Source: Clostridia bacterium (GTDB taxonomy: Bacteria > Bacillota > Clostridia > Oscillospirales > CAG-382). From it: DNA of 16,882 bases. Of this stretch, positions 1-7,009 are shown one piece after another. The position numbers and the translations under genes are program-made. The DNA is taken from assembly GCA_900754535.1 (NCBI GenBank), contig CAAEDF010000038.1, positions 1 to 16,882 of the forward strand. Direction: 5' to 3'. Under the pieces are notes generated by a model. It was not told the origin of the DNA. It saw nothing but the letters and a program-made list of their open reading frames with translations, and did no database searches. Position 1 is the first letter of the stretch. Every line of letters begins with the position of its first letter.

Positions 1-222
1 TACGTTGTCGCGTATCTTTCTCAATCTCTCCCACGGGTCCTCGTTAAGGAACCTCAGGCAGGCGTCAAAGGTGGCGCCGCCCCATGCTTCGAGAGAATGA
101 TATCCGATATCATCAAGAGCGGAAAGGATGGGAAGCATCTCATCCGTTGTCATACGTGTTGCGATAAGCGACTGATGCGAGTCACGCAGCACGGTTTCGG
201 TTATTAAAACTTTTTTTGCCAT
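1..222 (-). CDS. oadA: Oxaloacetate decarboxylase alpha subunit (carboxyltransferase), N-terminal 74 residues, cut by window edge
   Basis: The visible N-terminus starts [19 protein letters not shown] and continues with [11 protein letters not shown] and [16 protein letters not shown]. These are hallmarks of the HMGL-like TIM-barrel carboxyltransferase domain shared by oxaloacetate decarboxylase alpha and pyruvate carboxylase subunit B. The RDSHQS segment contributes the metal-site aspartate and AWGGATFD is the next conserved strand-loop. The family transfers the carboxyl group of oxaloacetate to biotin on a carrier domain. A strong ribosome binding site (TAAGGAGGGA on the minus strand, 231-240) lies 8 nt before the ATG. 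The gene follows oadB after 23 nt and is the last visible gene of the decarboxylase operon. Whether it carries its own C-terminal biotin domain cannot be seen. With OadB, OadG and a separate BCCP beside it, oxaloacetate decarboxylase is the best reading; a pyruvate carboxylase B-type subunit is the alternative. Confidence 0.9.
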   Translation of the reverse strand, partial: MAKKVLITETVLRDSHQSLIATRMTTDEMLPILSALDDIGYHSLEAWGGATFDACLRFLNEDPWERLRKIRDNV

Positions 223-245
223 TTAGTTGTTCCCTCCTTACTGAA

Positions 246-1424
246 TTACTGGAACAGTGCGAGAAATACGCCTGCTGCAACAGCCGACCCTATAACGCCC
301 GCGACGTTGGGGCCCATTGCGTGCATGAGCAGGAAGTTTGACGGGTTTTCCTTCTGACCGACGACCTGGGAGACGCGCGCAGCCATAGGTACGGCGGAAA
401 CGCCGGCAGAGCCGATAAGAGGATTCACTTTTCCCTTTGTCACAATATACATTATCTTTCCGAACAGAACGCCGCCGAAGGTAGCAAAAGCAAAAGCGCA
501 AAGTCCGAGAAGGATTATGTAAAGCGTTTCGGGCTTAAGGAAATTTTCGGCATCGGCGGTAGCGCCGACAGTCGTGCCGAGGAAAATGACAATTATGTTA
601 TTAAGCTCGTTCTGAGCGGTTTTGGAAAGGCGCTCAACGACACCGCAAACACGGAACAGGTTGCCGAGCATGAGCATACCGATAAGCGAGGTTGCCTCCG
701 GAAGAATAAGGCAGACGACAATAGACACTACAACCGGGAAAAGGATCTGTTCGGTCTTGGAAACACTGCGCAGCTGCTCCATTTTGACCGCTCTTTCCTT
801 TTTCGTGGTCAAAAGCTTCATTATAGGCGGCTGAATAAACGGAACAAGAGCCATATATGAATATGCGGCTATCGCGATAGCGCCGAGCAGATGGGGAGCA
901 AGAGTTTTGGTGACCTGAATGGCAGTAGGACCGTCCGCGCCGCCGATAATTCCGATGGAAGCAGCTTCGGTAACGGAAAAGCCAAGCAGCAGTGCGCCGA
1001 CAAAAGCCACAAATACGCCGAACTGCGCGGCAGCGCCTAATAAAAGCGTTTTGGGGTTTGCAATAAGGGGAGAAAAATCGGTCATCGCGCCGACGCCCAG
1101 GAATATCAGCGGAGGATAGATGCCGAGCTTGACGCCCAGATACAGGAAGTCAAGCAGACCGCCGTTCTCAACGATGGTCTGGATATTAAGCTTCTCGCCC
1201 ATGAAAAGATCCATATGGAAAAGGTTTGCACCGGGGATATTGGTAAGCAGCATGCCGAAAGCGATAGGCAGAAGCAGCAGCGGCTCAAACTTTTTTACGA
1301 TGGCAAGATAAACGAGCACGCCGACGATAAGATACATTATCAATGTTTTCCAACCGCCGTCGACAAGAAAGGCGCCGAAGGCCGAGCGCTCGAAGATCAT
1401 GCCGATAGTCTCAAACAATGCCAT
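246..1424 (-). CDS. oadB: Na+-translocating decarboxylase beta subunit (carboxybiotin decarboxylase, membrane)
   Basis: This 392-residue polytopic membrane protein matches the OadB/GcdB/MmdB family in length and motifs. [12 protein letters not shown] (about 158-169) holds the conserved aspartate D164, and [11 protein letters not shown] (371-381) holds the conserved asparagine N373 and a nearby serine; related positions in Klebsiella OadB are implicated in Na+ and proton handling. An N-terminal amphipathic stretch precedes helices beginning near residue 28, and paired hydrophobic segments continue to the C-terminus. The protein decarboxylates carboxybiotin on the carrier and couples this to Na+ export. 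An AGGAGAG ribosome binding site lies at 1437-1443, 12 nt before the ATG, slightly long but workable. It sits 44 nt after the BCCP gene and 23 nt before oadA, so all four genes are probably cotranscribed. The substrate specificity lies in the alpha subunit, not here. Confidence 0.95.
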   Translation of the reverse strand: MALFETIGMIFERSAFGAFLVDGGWKTLIMYLIVGVLVYLAIVKKFEPLLLLPIAFGMLLTNIPGANLFHMDLFMGEKLNIQTIVENGGLLDFLYLGVKLGIYPPLIFLGVGAMTDFSPLIANPKTLLLGAAAQFGVFVAFVGALLLGFSVTEAASIGIIGGADGPTAIQVTKTLAPHLLGAIAIAAYSYMALVPFIQPPIMKLLTTKKERAVKMEQLRSVSKTEQILFPVVVSIVVCLILPEATSLIGMLMLGNLFRVCGVVERLSKTAQNELNNIIVIFLGTTVGATADAENFLKPETLYIILLGLCAFAFATFGGVLFGKIMYIVTKGKVNPLIGSAGVSAVPMAARVSQVVGQKENPSNFLLMHAMGPNVAGVIGSAVAAGVFLALFQ

Positions 1425-1468
1425 GTTTCAATGTCACTCTCCTGTTTAATCCAATTTTCCAAACACGA

Positions 1469-1885
1469 TTATGCAATAACAAACAGGAGATCGCCCGCGT
1501 TGACGGAAGCTCCTTCGCTTACGGAGACAGAGGCAACCGTACCGTCGCAGGGTGCCATTATTTCATTTTCCATCTTCATTGCTTCAATTATGCAAAGCAC
1601 ATCGCCGCTCTTAACGGCTGCACCCTGCTTTGCAACTATCTTCAGGACCGTTCCGGGAAGCGGAGAGGTTATTTTTTCGCCGTCTGCGCTTGCGGCGGGA
1701 GCAGGTGCGGCGGCAGGAGCGGCGGCAGCTGCGGGCGCGGCAGCTGCGGGCGCGGCAGCGGGTGCAGCGGCAGGTGCGGGTTTTGCGGGCTCTTCGGCCT
1801 TGGTATAGACGGCATTGGGATCGGCATCCTCGACAACGACTTCATAGCTTGCGCCGTTAACGGAAACGATGTATTTCTTAGTCAT
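1469..1885 (-). CDS. Biotin carboxyl carrier protein of the decarboxylase (biotin/lipoyl-attachment domain)
   Basis: This 138-residue carrier has three parts. Residues 1-25 form a short beta-rich head (MTKKYIVSVNGASYEVVVED). Residues about 31-66 are an almost pure alanine-proline linker. Residues about 70-138 are a biotinyl domain with the canonical EAMKMEN motif, in which K104 is the expected biotinylation site. The head-linker-biotinyl layout matches the GcdC/MmdC-type free-standing gamma subunit of sodium-pump decarboxylases. It shuttles the carboxyl group from OadA at the membrane face to OadB. An AAGGAG site (1895-1900) lies 9 nt before the ATG and abuts the oadG stop codon. The flexible linker is encoded partly by a 15-bp tandem repeat. 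A biotin ligase must act on it but none is in view. The symbols gcdC or oadC are both used for such genes, so none is assigned. Confidence 0.93.
   Translation of the reverse strand: MTKKYIVSVNGASYEVVVEDADPNAVYTKAEEPAKPAPAAAPAAAPAAAAPAAAAAPAAAPAPAASADGEKITSPLPGTVLKIVAKQGAAVKSGDVLCIIEAMKMENEIMAPCDGTVASVSVSEGASVNAGDLLFVIA
1724..1759. repeat. 15-bp tandem repeat inside the Ala-Pro linker of the biotin carrier gene
   Basis: The unit GGCAGCTGCGGGCGC occurs at 1724-1738 and again, base for base, at 1739-1753. A partial third copy (GGCAGC) follows. It is in frame and codes for alanine/proline residues on the minus strand, so copy-number change would lengthen or shorten the swinging linker by five residues without a frameshift. 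Confidence 0.85.
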
Positions 1886-1900
1886 GATAAAATACTCCTT

Positions 1901-2293
1901 TTATTTCTTGATTTTTGTTATTGAAATAACCTTGAAGGCGCATTTTTCTTCGCCTCTCATAGCGGCTATCGCAGCCGTTGCAACAGCGACGAGCTTTTCC
2001 TCGTCAAGCCCGGACGATGCCGGCTTTGGAGCCGCAGCAGCTGCCGGCGCAGAAGCGGCGGTCTGTTCGGCCTTTGACGCAGCGGCGCGCTTTGAACCGA
2101 AAACGGCACCGAAGATCTTCAACACGGCCCATAGGATCATCAGTATAAGGAAAACTACTATCATACCTATTGCCGCGATCTCAAGCCCGTACAAAAGCCT
2201 TTCGGACATCGGCGCATCAGACGCCAGATTTTCCATTCCGGAGCTGAATGTCTCTACCGCCGAGGCCGACAAAAAATTGACCATGCTCAACAA
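1901..2293 (-). CDS. oadG: OadG-family small membrane subunit of the sodium-pump decarboxylase (probable TTG start)
   Basis: This short protein (130 residues from TTG at 2293, 127 from ATG at 2284) has one hydrophobic helix (GLEIAAIGMIVVFLILMILW), a basic stop-transfer stretch, an Ala/Pro-rich linker, and a conserved-looking tail with EEKLVAVATAAIAAM. That layout is the OadG/sodium-pump decarboxylase gamma family, which anchors and assembles alpha with beta. Its place as first gene before BCCP, oadB and oadA supports the role. The open frame extends to an ATG at 2344, but that codon lies within a TATAAT -10 box and has no ribosome binding site. The clear AGGAGGGA (2302-2309) sits 10 nt before TTG 2293, 13 nt before TTG 2290, and 19 nt before ATG 2284, so a TTG start is favoured. 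The family call is firm; the exact start is inferred. Confidence 0.82.
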   Translation of the reverse strand: MLSMVNFLSASAVETFSSGMENLASDAPMSERLLYGLEIAAIGMIVVFLILMILWAVLKIFGAVFGSKRAAASKAEQTAASAPAAAAAPKPASSGLDEEKLVAVATAAIAAMRGEEKCAFKVISITKIKK

Positions 2294-2303
2294 AACACAC
2301 TTC

Positions 2304-2309
2304 CCTCCT
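2304..2309 (-). promoter_or_regulatory. Ribosome binding site that decides the oadG start
   Basis: AGGAGG on the minus strand is a full Shine-Dalgarno match. Its 10-nt spacing selects TTG at 2293 rather than the in-frame ATG at 2284 (19 nt away), and it lies downstream of the ATG at 2344, ruling that codon out as its target. Confidence 0.75.
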
Positions 2310-2342
2310 GTGTTTTTAAAGGGCGCGTCCACATACCCGCCC

Positions 2343-2373
2343 ATTATATTTTACTCTTTTTATTTTATATCAA
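2343..2373 (-). promoter_or_regulatory. Probable sigma-A promoter of the decarboxylase operon
   Basis: On the minus strand TTGATA (2373-2368) and a perfect TATAAT (2348-2343) are separated by 19 bp, longer than the ideal 17. Transcription would begin near 2336, giving a leader of about 40 nt before the TTG start of oadG. It is divergent from the hpt promoter, whose -35 begins about 50 bp away. Confidence 0.6.
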
Positions 2374-2424
2374 TTTTTCGAAAAATGCAATAGTCAAACC
2401 CGGAAAAACTCAAAAAAATACATA

Positions 2425-2453
2425 TTGCGATTTTTTCGGTTATGTGATAAAAT
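2425..2453 (+). promoter_or_regulatory. Probable sigma-A promoter of hpt with extended -10
   Basis: TTGCGA (2425-2430) and TAAAAT (2448-2453) are separated by exactly 17 bp, and TGA directly before the -10 forms an extended -10 (TGn). Predicted transcription start is about 2460, leaving a leader of roughly 20 nt. The flanks are AT-rich. No operator-like palindrome stands out. Confidence 0.7.
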
Positions 2454-2479
2454 ACACAAAATGAAAGGAGCGCGTTTTT

Positions 2480-3025
2480 ATGGCGGATCTTCGAGACAAC
2501 ATTGCACAAATACTGCTGAGCGAAGAGCAGATTAAAGCCAAAGTATCCGAAATGGCGGCGAAGATTTCGGAGGATTACAAAGACAAAAAGCTTTTGCTTG
2601 TGGGCATACTCAAAGGGTCCATGGTGTTCATGGCCGATCTCATGCGTTTTCTTGATATAAACGCAAAGATCGATTTCATGTCCGTTTCATCCTACGGCTC
2701 CTCCACTGTCTCCTCCGGACAGGTGAGGATAATAATGGACTTAAAGAGCCCGGTCGAGGACTATGACATTCTGCTTGTGGAGGATATACTCGACAGCGGC
2801 GCAACGCTTTCGTACCTTAAGGAAGTACTTCTTGCAAGGCAGCCGCGGAGCATACGCATTGCCACGCTGCTTGACAAGCCGGCGCGCAGGAAAGCCGATA
2901 TCTCCGCCGATTACAGGGGCTTTGAAATACCCGACGAGTTTGTTGTCGGCTACGGGCTTGATTTCAACGAGGATTACCGTAACCTTCCTTTCATAGGTGT
3001 ACTCAAGCCGGAAGCATATTCCTGA
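2480..3025 (+). CDS. hpt: Hypoxanthine phosphoribosyltransferase
   Basis: The 181-residue protein is the usual length for bacterial HPRT, a cytoplasmic purine-salvage enzyme joining hypoxanthine or guanine to PRPP to make IMP or GMP. GILKGS (42-47) is the first active-site loop. SSYGSSTVSSG (70-80) is the mobile catalytic loop. ILLVEDILDSGATL (97-110) is the PRPP-binding motif with the conserved ED pair. KPARRK (133-138) and FVVGYGLDFNEDYRNLPFIG (154-173) are family signatures at the purine side and C-terminus. AAGGAG (2465-2470) lies 9 nt before the ATG. The gene has its own promoter and an intrinsic terminator, so it appears monocistronic. In many Firmicutes hpt is between tilS and ftsH; here those two genes are adjacent without it. 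Confidence 0.96.
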   Translation: MADLRDNIAQILLSEEQIKAKVSEMAAKISEDYKDKKLLLVGILKGSMVFMADLMRFLDINAKIDFMSVSSYGSSTVSSGQVRIIMDLKSPVEDYDILLVEDILDSGATLSYLKEVLLARQPRSIRIATLLDKPARRKADISADYRGFEIPDEFVVGYGLDFNEDYRNLPFIGVLKPEAYS

Positions 3026-3094
3026 ATATCCTTTCGGCGCCGTTTCACGTCTCCCAAGGACACGTCTTCGTATTTTTACAGACGACTATACGAC

Positions 3095-3137
3095 AATCAC
3101 CCCGTGCGCACAGCCGGCGCAATCGGGGTGATTTTTT
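3095..3137 (+). terminator. Intrinsic terminator of hpt
   Basis: A perfect 10-bp stem, AATCACCCCG (3095-3104) with CGGGGTGATT (3124-3133), is topped by a second helix (TGCGC 3105-3109 with GCGCA 3117-3121). It runs into TTTTTT at 3132-3137, 70 nt after the hpt stop. The minus-strand reading lacks a T-run, so it probably does not end the opposing opp operon efficiently. Confidence 0.88.
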
Positions 3138-3150
3138 GTTATTCACATCG

Positions 3151-3633
3151 TCAGAACCCGGCAAGCGAAGTACCGGGAAAGCAGATATTCATTATCACTG
3201 CAAAGACAATCCCGAGAAACAGAAAAAATGCGCCGACGACAAGAAAGCATTTTGTATGTCCCGGCTTTTTCCGTTCGCGTTCGCGCATGCTTTCGCAATA
3301 GTCGCGATAACCGATAACACGCTTCCCCGTCATTTCATCGCGTGACAGCCACATCTGCGGCAGGAGCCAGTTGAACATATATCGCGTGCAGTAGGATATT
3401 CCGTCAAAGCCGCCGCGCCGTTTGACAAACGACAATGCGCCGAATCCGAGGAAGAGAACGCCGGGCACAGTGAAGGCGTTTGAAAGCAGACCGATTATCT
3501 GTCCCGCGTCCGTTATACTGAACACGCCGACATAGAAGCAATAGACAAGCGACAAAGCAGCTGCGCAGGCAAAGGTGATCAGAAGAGCTCTGTGACCTTT
3601 GCCCTTTTCGTTGGTCTTATCCGTATCAGCCAT
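3151..3633 (-). CDS. DUF3899-like small membrane protein, last gene of the opp operon
   Basis: This 160-residue protein has three predicted membrane segments (about 16-38, 45-70 and 127-151), a hydrophilic N-terminus, and a basic cytoplasmic loop containing RERERKK. The segment with [22 protein letters not shown] and ISY resembles DUF3899-type proteins of Firmicutes, whose function is not known. The frame extends to an ATG at 3669, but GAAAGG (3643-3648) is 9 nt before ATG 3633, giving a typical 8-nt overlap with the end of oppF; the start at 3633 is therefore preferred. Translational coupling to oppF suggests cotranscription with the peptide transporter, but no domain links it mechanistically to transport. 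It could be an accessory or simply a passenger. The gene call is firm, the family call moderate, and the function unknown. Confidence 0.75.
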   Translation of the reverse strand: MADTDKTNEKGKGHRALLITFACAAALSLVYCFYVGVFSITDAGQIIGLLSNAFTVPGVLFLGFGALSFVKRRGGFDGISYCTRYMFNWLLPQMWLSRDEMTGKRVIGYRDYCESMRERERKKPGHTKCFLVVGAFFLFLGIVFAVIMNICFPGTSLAGF

Positions 3634-4858
3634 TTTCGATGACCTTTCGGTAAGCGGCGTATTCGGCATCGTTGCAGCTCACGAAATGTCCGGGCGAGAT
3701 CTCGCGAAGCGAAGGACCGTCAACCGAATAATCATGCTCCGCTATCGGATTGTAAATAAGACGCTGACGCCTTTTTTCGCTGTGCGGATCCGGCAGCGGT
3801 ATAGCCGACAAAAGCGACTTGGTGTACGGATGCAGCGGATGCCTGAAAAGCTCGTCACTGTCGGCAAGCTCTACGATCTTGCCGAAGTACATCACGGCGA
3901 TGCGGTCCGAAAAATACTTTACCACGGAAAGATCGTGTGCAATGAACAGGATGGTAAGTCCGAGGCTGTTGCGCAGCTCGTTAAGAAGATTTATGACCTG
4001 CGCCTGAATGGAAACGTCCAGCGCGGAAATAGGTTCATCCGCAATTATAAGATCCGGCTGAAGGATTATCGCTCGTGCGATGCCGATCCTCTGCCGCTGG
4101 CCGCCTGAAAATTCATGAGGATATCTGCCCGCATGCTCGGGCACGAGACCGACAAGGTCGAGAACACGATATACCTGCTCGTCGATATACTTCCTGTCGT
4201 GGACACCTCTGATTATAAGACCTTCGGCAATGATCTCCCTTACCGTCATTCGCGGGTCAAGAGAGGCAATGGGGTCCTGAAATATCATCTGGATCTTGTT
4301 TGTTATGCGGTCAGAGCGCGCAAGCATGATATCGTGTTCCATTTTTTGAGAAAGCGCTTCCCTTTCGCTTCCGGAAACGGCGGCCAATTTTGCCTCATAC
4401 CCGGCTTTGACACGTTCGACCTCGTTTTTTGAATACTGTTTATTACAGTATTTCTGATCGTAGCGTGCCTGCCTGATCTCCTCCTGCTGACGGCGGATAA
4501 ACGAATCGCGCTCCGCTCTCAAAGCTGCGATCCCGGCAGGATCGGCGTTTTTTCCCAGCTCGGCGATACGCCGTTCGCAGTCTCTGCGTGCAGCGGCAAT
4601 AGCCTCTTTATACGTATTTATACCTGCACATATTCGGTGACCCTTGAAATACACCGAACCGCCCGTTATATCATAAAGACGTATGATGCTGCGACCCGTT
4701 GTGGTTTTTCCGCAGCCTGATTCGCCGACCAGTCCGAAGACCTCGCCCTTATATATATCAAAGCTTATACCGTCCACGGCCTTATTTATTTTGCGGCCCA
4801 TCTTGAAATACTGCTGAAGATTCCGGACCGAGAGAAGGACCTCCTTTTTTTCATCCAT
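3626..4858 (-). CDS. oppF: Oligopeptide ABC transporter ATPase OppF with a charged insertion
   Basis: The 410-residue ATPase belongs to the OppF/DppF branch of peptide importers. Walker A is GESGCGKTT (45-53), the Q-loop is MIFQDP (191-196), the signature is SGGQRQR (251-257), Walker B is LIIADEP (270-276), the D-loop is SALD (278-281) and the switch histidine is H308. [12 protein letters not shown] (343-354) starts the C-terminal oligopeptide-transporter region. All catalytic elements are intact. In ordinary OppF about 45 residues separate the Walker A lysine from the Q-loop; here about 140 do. The extra part, roughly residues 78-186, is rich in Arg, Glu, Lys and Ala and looks like a helical or coiled-coil pair. 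GGGAGG (4868-4873) is 9 nt before the ATG, and the start overlaps the oppD stop by 8 nt. It powers peptide uptake with OppD under OppB/OppC. Confidence 0.95.
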   Translation of the reverse strand: MDEKKEVLLSVRNLQQYFKMGRKINKAVDGISFDIYKGEVFGLVGESGCGKTTTGRSIIRLYDITGGSVYFKGHRICAGINTYKEAIAAARRDCERRIAELGKNADPAGIAALRAERDSFIRRQQEEIRQARYDQKYCNKQYSKNEVERVKAGYEAKLAAVSGSEREALSQKMEHDIMLARSDRITNKIQMIFQDPIASLDPRMTVREIIAEGLIIRGVHDRKYIDEQVYRVLDLVGLVPEHAGRYPHEFSGGQRQRIGIARAIILQPDLIIADEPISALDVSIQAQVINLLNELRNSLGLTILFIAHDLSVVKYFSDRIAVMYFGKIVELADSDELFRHPLHPYTKSLLSAIPLPDPHSEKRRQRLIYNPIAEHDYSVDGPSLREISPGHFVSCNDAEYAAYRKVIENG

Positions 4859-7007
4859 TGTGGTCTGCCTCCCTCTTTTCCATTCTTGCTATCCTGTCTG
4901 TCACGATCTTCGGCGGATCGACCTTAGGCGCCTTAGGATGAAGAAGCCAGGTGGCCGCATAATGCGTATCGCTGACCCTGAACATCGGCGGCTGCTCTTC
5001 AAAATCTATTTCAAGCGCGTATTTGTTCCTCGCCGCAAACGCGTCTCCGACGGGAGGATAGATCATATTGGGCGGAGTGCCGGGGATGGCCTCCAGCTTT
5101 TCCTTGGTATCAAGGTCGGGCATAGATGACAGCAAGGCCCAGGTATACGGATGACGGGGGTCATAGAAAATATCGTCTGCCGTTCCGTATTCCACGATTT
5201 TTCCGGCATACATAACGGCGATCCTGTCCGCCATGTTGGCGACAACGCCGAGATCGTGCGTTATGAATATGACCGAGAGATTGCGTTCGGCCTTGATACG
5301 GTTGATAAGTTCGAGTATCTGTGACTGTATGGTAACGTCAAGCGCCGTTGTAGGCTCGTCGCATATCAGTATGTCCGGATTTGCGGCAAGCGCTATGGCG
5401 ATCACGATACGCTGGCGCATACCTCCTGAAAATTCAAACGGATACTGTCTGTATCTTACCGACGGCTCGGGGATACCGACCTCCTCAAGAAGCTTGAGCG
5501 CTCTCGTCTTTGCAAGTCTCCTTGTCATTTTGAACACGAAAGCCGAAACACAGTCCTTGAGATAATCGACCTGCGCGTTTGCAACCGCCGCAAAATCGTA
5601 CGTGGAAGCGGATTCAATAACTGCTTTATAACTGTCGCGCACGTACTCCAGCACACGGCATATATCGTCCTTTGCGTCCTCAAGATCCACAACAGCCGCG
5701 GGAACGACCTTCCAGTCGGGATTTTTTCCGCGTTTTATAAGAGAATCAAGCTTTTTAGACTGTTTTTCAAAACGTGCAAGCTCTTTGGGATTGTTATCGA
5801 CACCCGAAAAATAATGATCCAGCGCATACGCAAAGCTGGTATCAAATGTATAAGCGATCCCGTCTTTACGAATGGCAAGCTCGTCTATACCCGATTTGAC
5901 GGCGTCGGAAAGCGATTTCTTCATTTTTTCCGTCTGCTGTTTCGATACCGACTGCCCGCGGAAATACACGATCGCTTCCTCCAGTTGAGACACGGCGCTC
6001 TTTTTGCCTTCAAGTGACCTCTCGAAGCTTATCTTGAGCGCGTCGATCTCACGCGAGATAAATTCGTTCATGAATTCTTCGTCGATATATTTGCGGGTCA
6101 TTGAATTAAGCTTGGAAACATCCACGGAAGAGACGTCAAAAGACGGATTACGCATCATATAGTATCCAAGGCAGAAAAAGTTTGGTGCTTCTGCCTCGCA
6201 AGCCGATGCGAGAATATCTTTTATATCACACAGCAGCTTTTTGATATCGGCGTCGACTGATGCGTTTTTTGCGGTAAGTCCGACGGCTTTTGACTTCAGC
6301 TTCTCGGCAAGTGCCGAAAGAGGAGAATCATTGCGTACAAAATAAATCGAGTAGACACCGCGGATATCATACAACAGCTTGTTTATTCTGCGTTTTCCGT
6401 CGGAAAGCCTGTTTTTTTCGCCAAGCAAAAGGATATCATCGATATCGGTAACGATCTCGACGGCACGCTCGTGTGCGGCGTTATATTCAGACTCCATTTT
6501 TACGGCGGAAACACAGAAGCTGTCAAAAGTTTTACAAAGACTTGCGTTCTGCTCTTTAAGCTCAGGAGACGCTTCGTCCATGTATTTTTTTATAAGCGCC
6601 AGCCTTGTATTAAAGCTGTTGCGCGCATTTTTCTGGCTGGATCTGCCCTTGAGGATCATGGCCTCGGTAAGCTGTTTGCCTACACGCATTATTGGATTGA
6701 GGCTGGACATGGGGTCCTGGAATATCATCGCGATCTTATCGCCGCGAAGCTTATGGAAATCCTCCTCGCGCACCTTGAGAAGATCCTGTCCGTCGTATAT
6801 TATCTCGCCGCCGTTGATTATGGCGTTGCCGGCAAGAATGCCCATTATCGCCCGGTTGGTGACAGATTTTCCGCTTCCGGATTCGCCGACAAGGGCGAGA
6901 GTTTCTCCCCGGTAAAGGTCAAAGCTGATATCACGCACCGCCTGGACCTTTCCGCCCTGTGTACGGAAGGAGATATTAAGATTTTTTACCTCAAGTATCT
7001 TATCCAT
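4851..7007 (-). CDS. oppD: Oligopeptide ABC transporter ATPase OppD with a ~370-residue internal insertion
   Basis: At 718 residues this is about twice the usual 320-360 of OppD. The core is complete: Walker A GESGSGKS (41-48), Q-loop MIFQDP (94-99), signature SGGMRQR (527-533), Walker B ILICDEP (546-552), TTALD (553-557), switch H584, and the C-terminal [13 protein letters not shown] plus IPGTPPN region. In the family the Q-loop and signature are about 55-60 residues apart; here they are about 430 apart. Family-like sequence runs to about residue 128 ([15 protein letters not shown]) and resumes at about 502 ([14 protein letters not shown]). The intervening 373 residues are soluble-looking, mostly helical, with acidic and lysine-rich stretches, and match no domain I recognise. 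The frame is open throughout, so this is not a frameshift or pseudogene. GGAGG (7015-7019) lies 7 nt before the ATG, 2 nt after the oppC stop. Confidence 0.94.
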   Translation of the reverse strand: MDKILEVKNLNISFRTQGGKVQAVRDISFDLYRGETLALVGESGSGKSVTNRAIMGILAGNAIINGGEIIYDGQDLLKVREEDFHKLRGDKIAMIFQDPMSSLNPIMRVGKQLTEAMILKGRSSQKNARNSFNTRLALIKKYMDEASPELKEQNASLCKTFDSFCVSAVKMESEYNAAHERAVEIVTDIDDILLLGEKNRLSDGKRRINKLLYDIRGVYSIYFVRNDSPLSALAEKLKSKAVGLTAKNASVDADIKKLLCDIKDILASACEAEAPNFFCLGYYMMRNPSFDVSSVDVSKLNSMTRKYIDEEFMNEFISREIDALKISFERSLEGKKSAVSQLEEAIVYFRGQSVSKQQTEKMKKSLSDAVKSGIDELAIRKDGIAYTFDTSFAYALDHYFSGVDNNPKELARFEKQSKKLDSLIKRGKNPDWKVVPAAVVDLEDAKDDICRVLEYVRDSYKAVIESASTYDFAAVANAQVDYLKDCVSAFVFKMTRRLAKTRALKLLEEVGIPEPSVRYRQYPFEFSGGMRQRIVIAIALAANPDILICDEPTTALDVTIQSQILELINRIKAERNLSVIFITHDLGVVANMADRIAVMYAGKIVEYGTADDIFYDPRHPYTWALLSSMPDLDTKEKLEAIPGTPPNMIYPPVGDAFAARNKYALEIDFEEQPPMFRVSDTHYAATWLLHPKAPKVDPPKIVTDRIARMEKREADHNG

Positions 7008-7009
7008 GA

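Noticed and set aside
1215..1808. 197-codon plus-strand open frame across oadB and the biotin carrier gene
   Set aside because: Its Gly/Ala-rich tail is the reverse complement of the Ala-Pro linker and it spans two well-supported genes on the other strand.
3095..3137. hpt terminator considered as bidirectional, also ending the opp operon
   Set aside because: The stem would work in both directions but the minus-strand side is followed by GTCGTATAG and not a T-run.
5505..6623. OppD insertion considered as an intein or a group II intron remnant
   Set aside because: No Cys/Ser start, terminal HN, or homing endonuclease motifs are seen at the boundaries, and the frame stays open with soluble helical composition, so it reads as a genuine domain insertion.
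4851..7007. OppD considered as two fused or frameshifted genes
   Set aside because: There is a single Walker A, Q-loop, signature and Walker B in correct order, so it is one ATPase with an internal insertion, not a fusion of two.
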